A DNA stretch of 64,000 nucleotides from assembly GCF_003054555.1 (NCBI RefSeq), contig NZ_CP026304.1, positions 4,712,001 through 4,776,000 of the forward strand. Reading direction: 5' to 3'. Origin of the DNA: Streptomyces lunaelactis. GTDB lineage: Bacteria; Actinomycetota; Actinomycetes; Streptomycetales; Streptomycetaceae. The notes under the pieces were generated by a model. It made no database searches and had not been told where the DNA came from. It saw only the letters and a program-made list of their open reading frames with translations. Positions 15,685-24,065 of the stretch are shown one piece after another. The position numbers and the translations under genes are program-made. Position 1 is the first letter of the stretch; every line of letters starts with the position of its first letter.

Positions 15685-18423
15685 GTGCCCACACTGGAAC
15701 GAAAGTTCCGCGACTACTCGAGAAGCGGGGAACGTGTGGTGTCGACGGAGTTCGTCGATCGCGTCGAGGATATGGCCGAACTGCGCTCGCTGGTGGCGGA
15801 CCTCGCAGACGGGCGAGGCGGCCGGGCTCTGGTGGTGGACAGCGTCTCGGGGATGGGGAAGTCCGCGCTGCTGCAGGCGTTCACAGGACATGCCGCTGCT
15901 GCGTCGCCTCCGCATACCTGCCGTGCCGTCACGACGCGGTGCCATCCGGGCATCGGGTCCGGTCTCATGTACGGCCCGGTCGTCGACCTCCTCCTGAAGC
16001 TGGGAGAGGACATCAAGCAGCCGGGAGTTTTCCGTCGGATGCTGAGCTTCACCGGCCAGGGCGTCGTCCGCTCCGCACCAGAGGTGCTGTCCGCCATCGT
16101 TCCGGGCCTTGGAGCGGTGTTCACCCTGGGCAGGGAGGTCACCGAAGCGTCGCTCGCGTCCGGGTCGATGCCCTTCGACAGCCTCTTGCCCTTCCAGCAG
16201 GGCGCTGCGGTACGGATCGTGGAGGCGCTGCTCGAGTTGGTCCGACAGGGGCCGCCTGCCGTTCTGCTGATCGATGATGTCCAGCACAGCGATCCCAGCA
16301 GCCTGCTCGTACTGGATCAGCTCCTGCGCAGAATCTCGGGCGAGCCGATCGCGGTCGTACTGAGCCACACGACGGATGGGGCTTACCTGGACGGCCCGGG
16401 CGCGATGGTGGAGGAACTGCTTCACCGCTGGGACACGGAAGGGCTGATCCAGCGCCGGACCTTGAACGGATTGCCGGGGGACGCGGTGGCAGAGTTGGTC
16501 GAGCGCAGGCATCCCGATGCGCCGTCGGCCCTGTCCGAGGAGCTGAGTCAAGTGACGCTGGGGCACCCCATCTTCGTCACTCTTTGCCTGGACGAATGGA
16601 CCCCGGAGCAGGGTACGCGGATCGCCCTGCCTGCCAGCCTCTCGCGCGTCGTGGAGGGCCGCCTGAGGATGCTCGCCGAGCAGGACCGTGAACTGCTCGC
16701 CATCGGCGCCACGCAAGGATCGACGTTCTTGTCGCGCACGGTCGCCGCCGTCAAGGGCGCACCGCATGACGAGGTCATGGAGCGGCTGCGGCGCATCGCC
16801 CAGGACCATCGGCTGATCGTTGCCGAGGAGCCTCCCGGCTGGGCCCGGATGGAGGCTTCGGACTGCTATCGCTTTGAACACCGTGCGCTGTGGGGTGTGG
16901 TCTACGCCCAGCAGAGTGCGGAGCAGACCCGTTCGCGCCATGCCCGCATCGCGTCCGCCCTCACCGTCGCCGGTGCACAGGAGATGCCGCTCGAACGCCG
17001 GCTGGAGATCGCCCACCACCTGCGCCTCGGCGGCCCCGCATGTCTCGCGGCCTCGGCCGATGTCCACTATGCACTCGCCCGGGACGCCGCGATGGAGGGG
17101 CTGTCGTTCGCCGAGGCGGAGCAGCACTGTGACGTGGCCATCAGCGCGGCCCGGGACCTGCCGGAGCGGGAGGAGGGCCGGGATCGTCGGCTCGTTCAGG
17201 CCGTTGAGCTGCTGCTGTCGCTGACCGAAGTGCGCTGGCGGGGACAGAGCCGGCCGGCCGGAGGTCCGGACATCGACGCCCTGGCAGCCGAGGCCGAAGC
17301 GGCGGCAGAACGCTGCCGAGCACCGGAGCTGAAGATTCGCACCAGGCTGCTGCGCGGCAAGACCCTCCTGGCCACACGGGGTCTCGTACCTTCGCTCGAC
17401 AAGCTCCGCGAGGCGGTGGAACTGGCCGAGAACCACGACGACGCGGTGGCGCTCTTCGTCGCGCGGGTCGAGTACGGACGACAGGTCTCGAAGCGCAAAC
17501 TCGCAGACGGACTGGCACAGCTTCGCGAAGCCGAGCGCATGTACGCGTCCGACGCCCGCCTCGGCGGCAGCGACGACCCCGTCCTGCAGCACGCACGCAA
17601 CCTGGGGGAGATGCAGCTCGGCATCACCCTCTTCGACAGCGGCCACCTCGGCGAGGCGCTCACCCGCCTCCACCGCTGCGTCGAGCGTCTGCGCAGCGAA
17701 CCCCTCAGGGCCGAGTTGCCCATAGCGCTGAATTACCTCGCGCAGGTGTACGCGGGTCTCGGGGCAGACCAGGAGGCGGAGGCAGTACTGCGGGAGGCTC
17801 TCGCCTTCGAGGCGGACCGGGGCGGAGACAGCGGATGGCACGCGTACAACACGGCGCTCCTTGCCCACATACTGGCGGGCCGGGCCGACAGCCGTAGCGA
17901 GAGCCTCGACCTGGTGACCGCCGCGTGGGCCGAGACCGAGCGGACATGGCTGGTCAATCTCGTGCCCATCGTCCGCAACCTCTACGCCGAGATCCTTCTC
18001 CGCACCGGGGACGCAGCCGGCGATGTCCTCGACCAGGCATACCGACTGGCCGCCGCCACAGTTGCCGAGACTCAGCGCAGTGGCATGGTCCGCAGCGAGA
18101 TCGCAGCCCAGTCTCTCCGCAGCCGCATCCTCCTGCTCCAGGGCGCACCTGGGCCTGCCGAGAGCGCCGCCCGCGAGGCCCTTCGTATCCTCGACGAGGT
18201 CGGGGACATGCCGGCCCTGCGGACCGAGGAGGTGCTGTACTACTCCGCCGTCGTCCTGTCCGCGCACGGTGCTCAGGACGAGGCACCCGCTCTGCTCGAG
18301 CGGGCACGAGCAGAAGTCGCACGCAAGGCGGACCTGGTCGGGAGCAGCGCCATGGTCCGGCGCTTCCTCGCTAACGTGTCTCTCAACCGTGCCATCCGCG
18401 CGGGGGAGGGGGTCGCCCGGTGA
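15685..18423 (+). CDS. Large ATPase with TPR-like C-terminal half (AAA_16/LuxR-type without HTH)
   Basis: 912-aa STAND-like regulator or scaffold. The N-terminal ATPase opens with STEFVDRVEDMAELRSLV. The P-loop is VSGMGKSALLQAF, lacking the first Gly of the usual GxxGxGKS, and Walker B is AVLLIDDVQHSD. Residues ~450-900 are Ala/Leu-rich helical repeats of TPR type. Large LuxR-family regulators share the first two parts, but here the protein ends without the C-terminal helix-turn-helix. The GTG at 15685 was taken; a GTG near 15736 would remove 17 residues. A broken QueD-like gene follows 56 bp downstream on the same strand and was probably its operon partner. Confidence 0.75.
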   Translation: MPTLERKFRDYSRSGERVVSTEFVDRVEDMAELRSLVADLADGRGGRALVVDSVSGMGKSALLQAFTGHAAAASPPHTCRAVTTRCHPGIGSGLMYGPVVDLLLKLGEDIKQPGVFRRMLSFTGQGVVRSAPEVLSAIVPGLGAVFTLGREVTEASLASGSMPFDSLLPFQQGAAVRIVEALLELVRQGPPAVLLIDDVQHSDPSSLLVLDQLLRRISGEPIAVVLSHTTDGAYLDGPGAMVEELLHRWDTEGLIQRRTLNGLPGDAVAELVERRHPDAPSALSEELSQVTLGHPIFVTLCLDEWTPEQGTRIALPASLSRVVEGRLRMLAEQDRELLAIGATQGSTFLSRTVAAVKGAPHDEVMERLRRIAQDHRLIVAEEPPGWARMEASDCYRFEHRALWGVVYAQQSAEQTRSRHARIASALTVAGAQEMPLERRLEIAHHLRLGGPACLAASADVHYALARDAAMEGLSFAEAEQHCDVAISAARDLPEREEGRDRRLVQAVELLLSLTEVRWRGQSRPAGGPDIDALAAEAEAAAERCRAPELKIRTRLLRGKTLLATRGLVPSLDKLREAVELAENHDDAVALFVARVEYGRQVSKRKLADGLAQLREAERMYASDARLGGSDDPVLQHARNLGEMQLGITLFDSGHLGEALTRLHRCVERLRSEPLRAELPIALNYLAQVYAGLGADQEAEAVLREALAFEADRGGDSGWHAYNTALLAHILAGRADSRSESLDLVTAAWAETERTWLVNLVPIVRNLYAEILLRTGDAAGDVLDQAYRLAAATVAETQRSGMVRSEIAAQSLRSRILLLQGAPGPAESAAREALRILDEVGDMPALRTEEVLYYSAVVLSAHGAQDEAPALLERARAEVARKADLVGSSAMVRRFLANVSLNRAIRAGEGVAR

Positions 18424-18479
18424 AGCCGGGGCAGCGTCTTCAGAAGGCTGACCAGCGGGATGGGAGACTGGGACAGCCA

Positions 18480-18863
18480 TGCTGACGATCACCAAGGAAT
18501 TCCACTTCTCGGCGAGCCATGTCCTGGATCGGCTCCCGAGTTGGCATCCCTGCGCCCGCATGCATGGTCACAATTACGTCGTCGTCCTGGAACTCTCTGC
18601 CCGCCGCGATGGGCTGACCGAAGAGGGCTTCGTCCGGGATTAAACGGGACCTTGATGTGTTCAAGAAGTGGATGGATGACACCCTCGATCACCGTCACTT
18701 GAATGAGGCGATGGGGGGGGGTATCTCCCCGTCGGCGGAGAATCTCGCCGTGTGGATCTTCGACCTCTGGGTGGAACGACTGCCTGAACTCACAGCCGTG
18801 AAGGTGTCCGAAACACCCAAGACATGGGCTGAGTATCGACCGGGGCGGCGGCTGCCCAGCTGA
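18480..18863 (+). pseudogene. Frameshifted QueD / 6-pyruvoyl-tetrahydropterin synthase-like gene
   Basis: The ATG frame reads MLTITKEFHFSASHVLDRLP, then CARMHGHNYVVVLELSA, carrying the zinc-binding His residues of the family, and stops after EEGFVRD at a TAA near 18642. Another frame resumes with LDVFKKWMDDTLDHRHLNEA and continues to AENLAVWIFDLW and VSETPKTWAEYR, the normal C-terminus. A small indel near 18641-18652 explains the break. A G9 run at 18714-18722 may hide a second. Either the gene is dead or the sequence has an error. Intact, it would make carboxytetrahydropterin or a related pterin. Confidence 0.8.
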
Positions 18864-18996
18864 CATACGAACATCGCCCGGCACTGGCACCGAGCTCAGT
18901 GGCCCGTCAACGGCTACGACAGTGAGGGCGCGGCCCACCCCCTCGTCCAGCGCCGCTCGGGGAGCCGGCGATCGAGGTCGGCTCCCAAGACGACCC

Positions 18997-19059
18997 CCTG
19001 ACCTGGTGTTTCAGCTGTCGGGGTGGCGGGACTTGAACCCACGACCTCTTCGTCCCGAA
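18997..19059 (-). repeat. attL-like copy of the tRNA-Pro 3' part (distal)
   Basis: These 63 bp match 27483-27545 with two mismatches: the last ~42 nt of the tRNA-Pro gene (T arm, acceptor 3' strand, variable loop, part of the anticodon stem-loop) plus its 3' flank. The 5' half of a tRNA is absent, so it is not a gene. Such 3'-end duplications are left by tyrosine-recombinase integration into tRNA genes. Confidence 0.9.
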
Positions 19060-19098
19060 TAAGGTCCGGGCAAGATCCAGACCTGTTCTTGGGGCTTC

Positions 19099-19128
19099 GG
19101 GAGAAGATCTTCTCCCAGGTTTCTCCCA
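19099..19128. repeat. Arm-type recombinase site candidate, element 1 left end
   Basis: A perfect palindrome GGGAGAAGATCTTCTCCC (19099-19116) runs into a second CTCCC copy, giving tandem TTCTCCCAG-GTTTCTCCCA. The 23 bp at 19106-19128 match 24570-24592 at the other end with one mismatch. Short direct repeats like these flank attP cores of actinobacterial tyrosine integrases. Confidence 0.65.
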
Positions 19129-19369
19129 GAGCGCCGTCGCTTGCGACGCGTCGGATCCACCCCGCTCCCCAAGGCCATCGACTTCTGCTTCTGCCTCCGT
19201 GCGACAGCGCGGCCTCGTGATTCCGGGCGCTCGGTTGGCTGCCGCTGATCGTCCGTCCAAAGCGGTAGTCGCTGCCGATGAAGCGTGTCCCGCCGCTCGG
19301 CGCCCGGCACTCCGGTCGCGGCGTCCTCTTGTGCCGCCGCGTCGATCTCGCGCTCGTCCGGCGTCGCTG

Positions 19370-19987
19370 CTACCCAGCGAGACTGTTGGCGGCGATGGCG
19401 ATGAAGAACATGATGACGATCTCACCGACGACCCACGAGTGCGTGTTCATCCAGTCGCGAGCCTTCGGCAGGAATTCCTGCCCCCGTTGACCGAACAGCA
19501 GAAGCAGGAGCGCCGGTAGCGCCAGCAGCAGCAGGGTGAGCAGCACGAAAGGAAGCAAGTGCCACCACGGATCGCCGTGGTTTGACAGATAGGTGCCGAC
19601 GGCCCACGAGGTGAGGATGTCGGTCGGGAACACACCCAGCAGCAGGAAGCCGAGCCTGAATGAGAACCTCGGGCTCGCAACCTCCAGCTTGCCCATCCAT
19701 TTCGGCGGCTTCGATTCCTTCCGCTTGAGGAATGTGTGGAGCGCCGCAGCAACAAGAAGGACCAGGACCACGATGTCAAGCGTGTCGTTCGACGCCCCGG
19801 CGTCGGAGACGCCCGAGCCCACGAAGAACGCGACCGTGACGAACCCGGTGATGGACAGGGCCGCACCGGCGATATAAGCGGCCGAGTTGCGGCGCCAGTT
19901 TTCGCTCGTCGCGAGGAAGATGGCGCTGAGGATCTGCGGACCGGCGATCATCACGAACGCCATCGGGAGGATCTTCAGTAGGTTCAC
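19370..19987 (-). CDS. GAP-family (Sap, sulfolipid-1-addressing-like) membrane protein
   Basis: 205-aa polytopic membrane protein beginning MNLLKILPMAFVMIAGPQIL, then ATSENWRRNSAAYIAGAALS, matching the GAP/Sap family (named for a mycobacterial protein that helps surface display of a sulfolipid). Six helices are likely. A short Lys-rich loop (KRKESKPPKWMGKLE) separates the halves. In Streptomyces its substrate is unknown. It lies at the left end of element 1, reads toward the att copy, and its codon use has fewer G/C third positions than the core genes, in keeping with transfer. Confidence 0.8.
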   Translation of the reverse strand: MNLLKILPMAFVMIAGPQILSAIFLATSENWRRNSAAYIAGAALSITGFVTVAFFVGSGVSDAGASNDTLDIVVLVLLVAAALHTFLKRKESKPPKWMGKLEVASPRFSFRLGFLLLGVFPTDILTSWAVGTYLSNHGDPWWHLLPFVLLTLLLLALPALLLLLFGQRGQEFLPKARDWMNTHSWVVGEIVIMFFIAIAANSLAG

Positions 19988-20060
19988 GACCGAGCCACCC
20001 TTCCGGGATCAGTCCGCCTTCGCCTGACAACGCTAACCGAGCGCGCGACGGGCTGCACAG

Positions 20061-20906
20061 TCACTCGGACGAGCATGGCGCACCGTTGGAGCCAGGCGGG
20101 GAGCGAATCGGCTCCCAGATGGCTCCCGGCGGCTTGGTGAAGCTGTCACGGGGTGGCAGAGGCCGCGGGGTGGCGGGTGGCGGCGGCTGTCGGGAGATGT
20201 CGGCGGTCATCCAGGTGCCGGAGCCTCCCAGGCGTGCGGCGAAGCGGCGCAGGCCGCCGTCGGCGTCGACCCAGTAGCGGGTGCGGCCCGGCGTCCCGGG
20301 TGCGGACGGCGCTGCGGGGGCGGGCGCGTCGGCGCTGCCGGGGCCGGAGAAGACCGTGACCGGGACCCCGGAGATCTTCTCGTGTCCGAGGACATGTGCG
20401 CTGCTGCGGACGAGGAGCTGGGCGTTCTCGGGCCGGTCGGAGCCGAGCGAGAGCAGCAGGAGCAGGGTGCTGTCCACGGTGGCCGAGCGGGGTTCCAGGC
20501 GACGCTCGCTCCAGCCGTCGGCCGGAGGCTTGTCGGGTCGCGGGCCGGTCCAGTTGAAGCGGGCCGAGACTGTGGTGCGGTTCCAGCGGAGCAGGTGGCG
20601 CCAGTGGGTGGGGGCTCCGGGGGTCTCGTCGCGCAGTTCCGCGTAGCCGGTGTGCGCGCGCCAGTCGAGTCGGCCGTCGAGCCGGAGGGTCCGGCCCGGC
20701 ACCGGGATGGTGGCACTGACGGTTCCGGTGGCGCTGCGGTAGTTGGTGAACCGGGTCAGCGCGAGGAGCTCGGCCTGTTGCTGCGTCAGTGCCGCCCGGT
20801 CGCCGGCGGGCCGGTCGGCGGCGGGCCCGGTGCAGGCCGCCGAGGCGAGCAGCACGGCCAGCAGGAGCGCGGCCCGGACGGGCCTGCGGGTGACGCGCGG
20901 CGTCAT
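20061..20906 (-). CDS. Secreted lipoprotein, LppX/LprG-like
   Basis: 281-aa predicted lipoprotein. The signal is Arg-rich (MTPRVTRRPVRAALLLAVLL) with lipobox SAAC. Following text such as ATGTVSATIPVPGRTLRLDG, HEKISGVPVTVFSGPG and RYWVDADGGLRRFAARLGG fits the LppX_LprAFG-like fold: a beta-rich half-barrel protein that in mycobacteria shuttles lipids. The C-terminal ~45 residues are Pro-rich. The ATG overlaps the stop of the upstream beta-helix pseudogene (ATGA), so it was co-translated with it. With that gene broken by frameshift, coupling may be weakened. Confidence 0.7.
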   Translation of the reverse strand: MTPRVTRRPVRAALLLAVLLASAACTGPAADRPAGDRAALTQQQAELLALTRFTNYRSATGTVSATIPVPGRTLRLDGRLDWRAHTGYAELRDETPGAPTHWRHLLRWNRTTVSARFNWTGPRPDKPPADGWSERRLEPRSATVDSTLLLLLSLGSDRPENAQLLVRSSAHVLGHEKISGVPVTVFSGPGSADAPAPAAPSAPGTPGRTRYWVDADGGLRRFAARLGGSGTWMTADISRQPPPPATPRPLPPRDSFTKPPGAIWEPIRSPPGSNGAPCSSE

Positions 20907-21920
20907 CGGGCGGTGGTCGTCGGTCGGCTGCGGTCGGCGAACAGGTCTGCGCCGGGCAACGGTACCCGGCCGGGATCGACGGGTCCCGGCAGTCCGTCGG
21001 CGGGAGCGGCGGGCGCGGTCGCGGCGTCCGGGAGCTGGGGCTGCGCCGGCGGCGGGGCAATGTCCAGGAAGGGGATGCCGGGAGGTGCCGGGTCGGTGCG
21101 CGGGGACGGGCCGGCGGCTTCGGGATGGCCGTGCGGGCAGGCGGCGATGGACTTCAGGTCGGTGGGCAGGGTGGTGCTCAGGGTGTTGCCGTCCAGGCAG
21201 TTCCCGCGCCCTGGCGCTCGCACGGAGGCACGGTAGGCGACGTCCACGCCGTTGCCGGTGAGCGTGTTCTCGCGGAGGCGGTTCTCCCTCGGGGCGAGGT
21301 CCTCGTTGGAGGCGAGTACGACGCCTGCCCGGGGGTTGCCGGTGATCCGGTTGCGGAGGAGTTCGTTGCGCTGCCCGCCGGCGATGCCGATGCCGATGCC
21401 GAAGGCGCCGTCGGCCTGTTCGGGGGTGGCCGGGTCCGCGTTGTCGGCGATCAGGTTTCCGGCGATGGTGCCGCCCCGCTGGGGGACGTACGCCTCCAGG
21501 TAGTCGGAGTTGACCGTCAGCCCGACCCGGTTTCCGGTGAAGCGGTTGCGCAGCACCCAGATCGGCCCACTGGCATTGGTCCCCTCGTAGCCGATGGCGT
21601 TGTGCTCGGCGACGTTGTCGCGGACGAGGATGTGGCAGGGCTTTGCACTGGCCGACGTAGAGCCCGGAGTCGGCGCTGCCCGAGGCGTGGTTGTGTTCCA
21701 GGACGCCATGCTGGGCGTTGAACGCATAGATGCCGTAGAGGCCGTTCGCGTGAGCGGTGACGTAGCGCACCCGAAAGCCCTTCAACGGGGGGAACTTGGC
21801 CGGATCGAGGTGCCGATAGCCGTCGCTGCCCCTGGCGAGGCCGCCGTTGCTGTCGCTCATGCCGGTGACGAGCACGCCGTTGAGGAGGTGGTTGCGGACG
21901 GTCCCGAATCGCTGCTCACA
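20903..21920 (-). pseudogene. Right-handed parallel beta-helix (NosD-like) protein, truncated and frameshifted
   Basis: The main frame contains repeated beta-helix rungs, for example AEHNAIGYEGTNASGPIWVL, NRFTGNRVGLTVNSDYLEA, GTIAGNLIADNADPATP and NELLRNRITGNPRAGVVLA, typical of pectate-lyase-like or NosD-type secreted proteins. The preceding part (HANGLYGIYAFNAQHGVLEH to SADSGLYVGQCK) is in another frame; one extra base in a CTTTGC context near 21645 explains the shift. Upstream of about 21920 the match ends (VRNHLLNGVLVTGMSDSNGG is the first recognisable part), so the signal peptide and N-terminus are missing. Confidence 0.75.
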
Positions 21921-21944
21921 CCAGACCCGTGACCTGCGACTTCA

Positions 21945-22211
21945 CGATGCACACGACTCAATCGCCCTGACCGCGTCGCTGAGGTCACGCGGGCGCGAGT
22001 GGAGAAGGCCATCGCAGACCTCGGGTTCGTGCGGGGCGGCACGGTGTCGGAGCACGCAGCCCACTGGCGCCGAAACGGCTTCGCCACTTGGCTGTTCACC
22101 CCGGCAGCCTCTGGCTGGTACCCGAAGAAGGCCCCGCAGGAGGCGCGACCCGTGCCGCTACTCGGCGAGCCGTGGCCCGTTCCTGATGCCCGGCGCCGAG
22201 ATCGCCGATGA
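21945..22211 (+). pseudogene. Fragment of a LacI-family regulator fused to unknown sequence
   Basis: An open frame reads RLNRPDRVAEVTRARVEKAI-ADLGFVR, the second helix and hinge-entry of the LacI helix-turn-helix domain. The normal first helix (ADVARAAGVS-type) is missing on the left and the sugar-binding domain is absent on the right. After it the frame continues with HAAHWRRNGFATWLFTPA, which I do not recognise, to a stop at 22211. It is debris between two other broken genes. Confidence 0.5.
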
Positions 22212-22605
22212 GCTGCCGAAGCGGCTTGATTGGGAGGCTCTCTACGCGCTCAAGAGGCGCTGGGGGACCTCACTGAAGTCGCTTGTCTATCGCGCTCATG
22301 CGCTTGGCGTGTTCCGGGAATCGACCTACAAGCGAGCAATGATGCTGCTTGCCCAGAATGGTGATCCAGAGCCGTGCGAACTGGGCCCTCGTGAGGCTCC
22401 GTTGTTGCTGGAGAAGGCAGTGCGGTTGTGTGAGGAGACTGGCGTGCCGTTCGACGAACTCGTTGCGCGATCAGGTCTGCCCTTCGATCTGGCCAACGAG
22501 GTCTATGCCACGGCGACGATGACACGCCCTCGGTTGTCCCTTGATGCCTCGTCGGAGCATGTGGCCGGTGAGGCGCCTGCAGCCCTCCAGCTCTTTCCAG
22601 GCTGA
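22174..22605 (+). pseudogene. C-terminal fragment of an ImmA/IrrE-type regulator-peptidase
   Basis: The frame reads FLMPGAEIADELPKRLDWEA, LYALKRRWGTSLKSLVYRAH and later PREAPLLLEKAVRLCEETGV with LARSGLPFDL-like text, the C-terminal part of XRE/ImmA-IrrE proteins found on phages and integrative elements. The catalytic HExxH and the N-terminal helix-turn-helix are missing because the sequence upstream is the LacI fragment. If translated from the ATG at 22186, a ~139-aa inactive piece would result. ImmA proteins derepress mobile elements by cleaving their repressor, so this is a relic of element control. Confidence 0.65.
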
Positions 22606-22790
22606 AGGATCCGACGCTCGGAGAGACTCCGCTGAATTCAGCAGGGCTAGAGCCAGGCCCTGCTTCGGATGGCAGCGAGGAAGAGCGTCTCGGACCTGAG
22701 GTCGGCTCTGTTCAGGCTTGGTAGGAGTGCCGTGCGTTCGTTCGCATGGATGCGGCTTCCGATGGAGCGCACTTGGCTGTGAACAACGGA

Positions 22791-23045
22791 TCAAGAATCC
22801 GCTGTCGGCACGGTGCCAAGTTCTGGTGCTTCCACTGCCTGTTCCGGTTGAACAGGTTCTCTACGCTTTCCGGCCGCACGGCGGCGCTCTGTCACGTGCC
22901 ACCGCTGACGCCGGTGCTCAAGGACTGCCTTCCACAACTCCAGGCGATGGCGCGAGTCCCTCGGGAACGTGAAGCGGAGGACTCCGAGGACGACAGCGGT
23001 CACCAGCACGGGTGCGGACTCTGGGTGTTCGGCAAGAAACGGCAC
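22791..23045 (-). CDS. Small membrane-anchored protein of unknown function
   Basis: 84-aa protein. Residues ~8-28 (ESAPVLVTAVVLGVLRFTFP) form one membrane helix, followed by a basic helix HRLELWKAVLEHRRQRW and a polar tail. The GTG start lies 3 bp after the stop of the upstream unknown gene on the same strand and has AAGGG about 8 nt upstream (inside that gene), which supports translation and coupling. I know no family for it. Its layout of one helix plus a basic tail is common among small genes of actinobacterial integrative elements. Confidence 0.55.
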   Translation of the reverse strand: MPFLAEHPESAPVLVTAVVLGVLRFTFPRDSRHRLELWKAVLEHRRQRWHVTERRRAAGKRREPVQPEQAVEAPELGTVPTADS

Positions 23046-23048
23046 GGA

Positions 23049-24065
23049 TCAGCCCTTCTCATCGGACAGCTCAAGCGAGGCGGTGCCCAGGGTCACGCGG
23101 AAGGCGCCGCCATGGTGGGTCAGCCTTGCGCCCTTGATTCCGACCTCCCGGTGGGTCAGAGCCATAGCCAGGTCATAGGGCTCTGGATAACCGGTCCAGC
23201 GGAAGGCCCACGAGTCCCCGGAGCCCCAGAGCCGGCGCACGGCGCCGTGCAGCCTCACATCAGGCTCCCTCCTGTGTTCGGCGCCGGGGCGCTCCAGAGG
23301 GTCCCAGGACAGACTGGTCGCCCAACGGCCTCTCCGGTCAACCAGGTTGTAGCGCGAGACGAGACCAGCCAGCAGGGCCGTGGCGTCGTGCGAGAGCGGG
23401 GGGATCGCAGCCAGTGCACGGCGCTCGTGCTCGGTGACATGGTGGTCGATCGTGAGATAGCGGTGTCGGGGACCGAGGCTGCGCTTGTTGCCGCGCGGGC
23501 AACCGTCCGGGTCACCGGTGATCGTCAGCAATGCACCGGTGGGCAGATGACGCAGGCACAAAGAGCGCTGCCCGTGGCACGCGTAGCTCACTTCGTGCCG
23601 TAGCCCAGGCATGCCCCGTGAGCCAGCGCCCTCGGTAGCCAACAATCGCGTGGCCACGTTGTCCGGGGCGCGTTCCGCCACCATCACCAACTGGTCGCGG
23701 CGGGGCGACATCACAGGGTCGTACGAGGCGACAACCGCGTAGTTCCATCTGGCCGTCGGACCCGTGTACACGTTGCCGTTGAAGAGCGCGAGCGCCAGCA
23801 GGGCCCTGAAGGCACGCTGGTCGTCCGAGCAGTGGTCCAGGCCCAACCCATGAGTGTCATGGTCGATCGCGGATTGGGCGGCGGCGTCACTCTCCCCGGT
23901 GTATTCGACACGGAGCGGGATCCGCTCCTGGGGCGCAATGGTGTGGACGGGGAGTGCGCCCAACTGACCTGAGGCAGTCAACCGTGCCTGCTGGAAGGGG
24001 ATGACGTCCCCGGACTCGCGCCGGATACGGTGGGCGAGTTTGGCGATGTCTTTGTTGAGCGTCAT
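23049..24065 (-). CDS. Unknown protein of element 1
   Basis: 338-aa soluble protein, not recognised. The start MTLNKDIAKLAHRIRRESGD was chosen at 24065 because the text is helical and gene-like from there, while longer readings upstream look non-coding. Later stretches include DNVATRLLATEGAG, ACHGQRSLCLRHLPTGALLT, HRYLTIDHHVTEHERRALAA and SLSWDPLERPG. There is no signal peptide or membrane segment. The small gene at 22791-23045 follows directly. Remote similarity to a nuclease or phage protein cannot be judged without a profile search. Confidence 0.6.
   Translation of the reverse strand: MTLNKDIAKLAHRIRRESGDVIPFQQARLTASGQLGALPVHTIAPQERIPLRVEYTGESDAAAQSAIDHDTHGLGLDHCSDDQRAFRALLALALFNGNVYTGPTARWNYAVVASYDPVMSPRRDQLVMVAERAPDNVATRLLATEGAGSRGMPGLRHEVSYACHGQRSLCLRHLPTGALLTITGDPDGCPRGNKRSLGPRHRYLTIDHHVTEHERRALAAIPPLSHDATALLAGLVSRYNLVDRRGRWATSLSWDPLERPGAEHRREPDVRLHGAVRRLWGSGDSWAFRWTGYPEPYDLAMALTHREVGIKGARLTHHGGAFRVTLGTASLELSDEKG

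Larger units (their letters stand above)
18864..19369. other. Gene-free stretch holding the left end of the tRNA-Pro island
   Basis: No supported gene. It contains the first tRNA-Pro 3'-part copy (18997-19059, counting flanking homology) and, about 45 bp further in, the arm-type repeat and palindrome at 19099-19128. The rest shows no gene-like codon bias. Confidence 0.6.

Noticed and set aside
15685..18423. LuxR-family transcriptional regulator
   Set aside because: The ATPase and TPR-like parts fit, but the C-terminal helix-turn-helix that defines the family is absent.
14953..18561. A 1202-codon minus-strand open frame opposite the ATPase gene
   Set aside because: It is a shadow of the high-GC plus-strand gene, with no domain, no ribosome binding site and amino-acid content typical of antisense frames.
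18997..19059. Functional tRNA gene
   Set aside because: Only the 3' part of tRNA-Pro is present; the acceptor 5' strand and D arm are missing. The same applies at 24661-24706.
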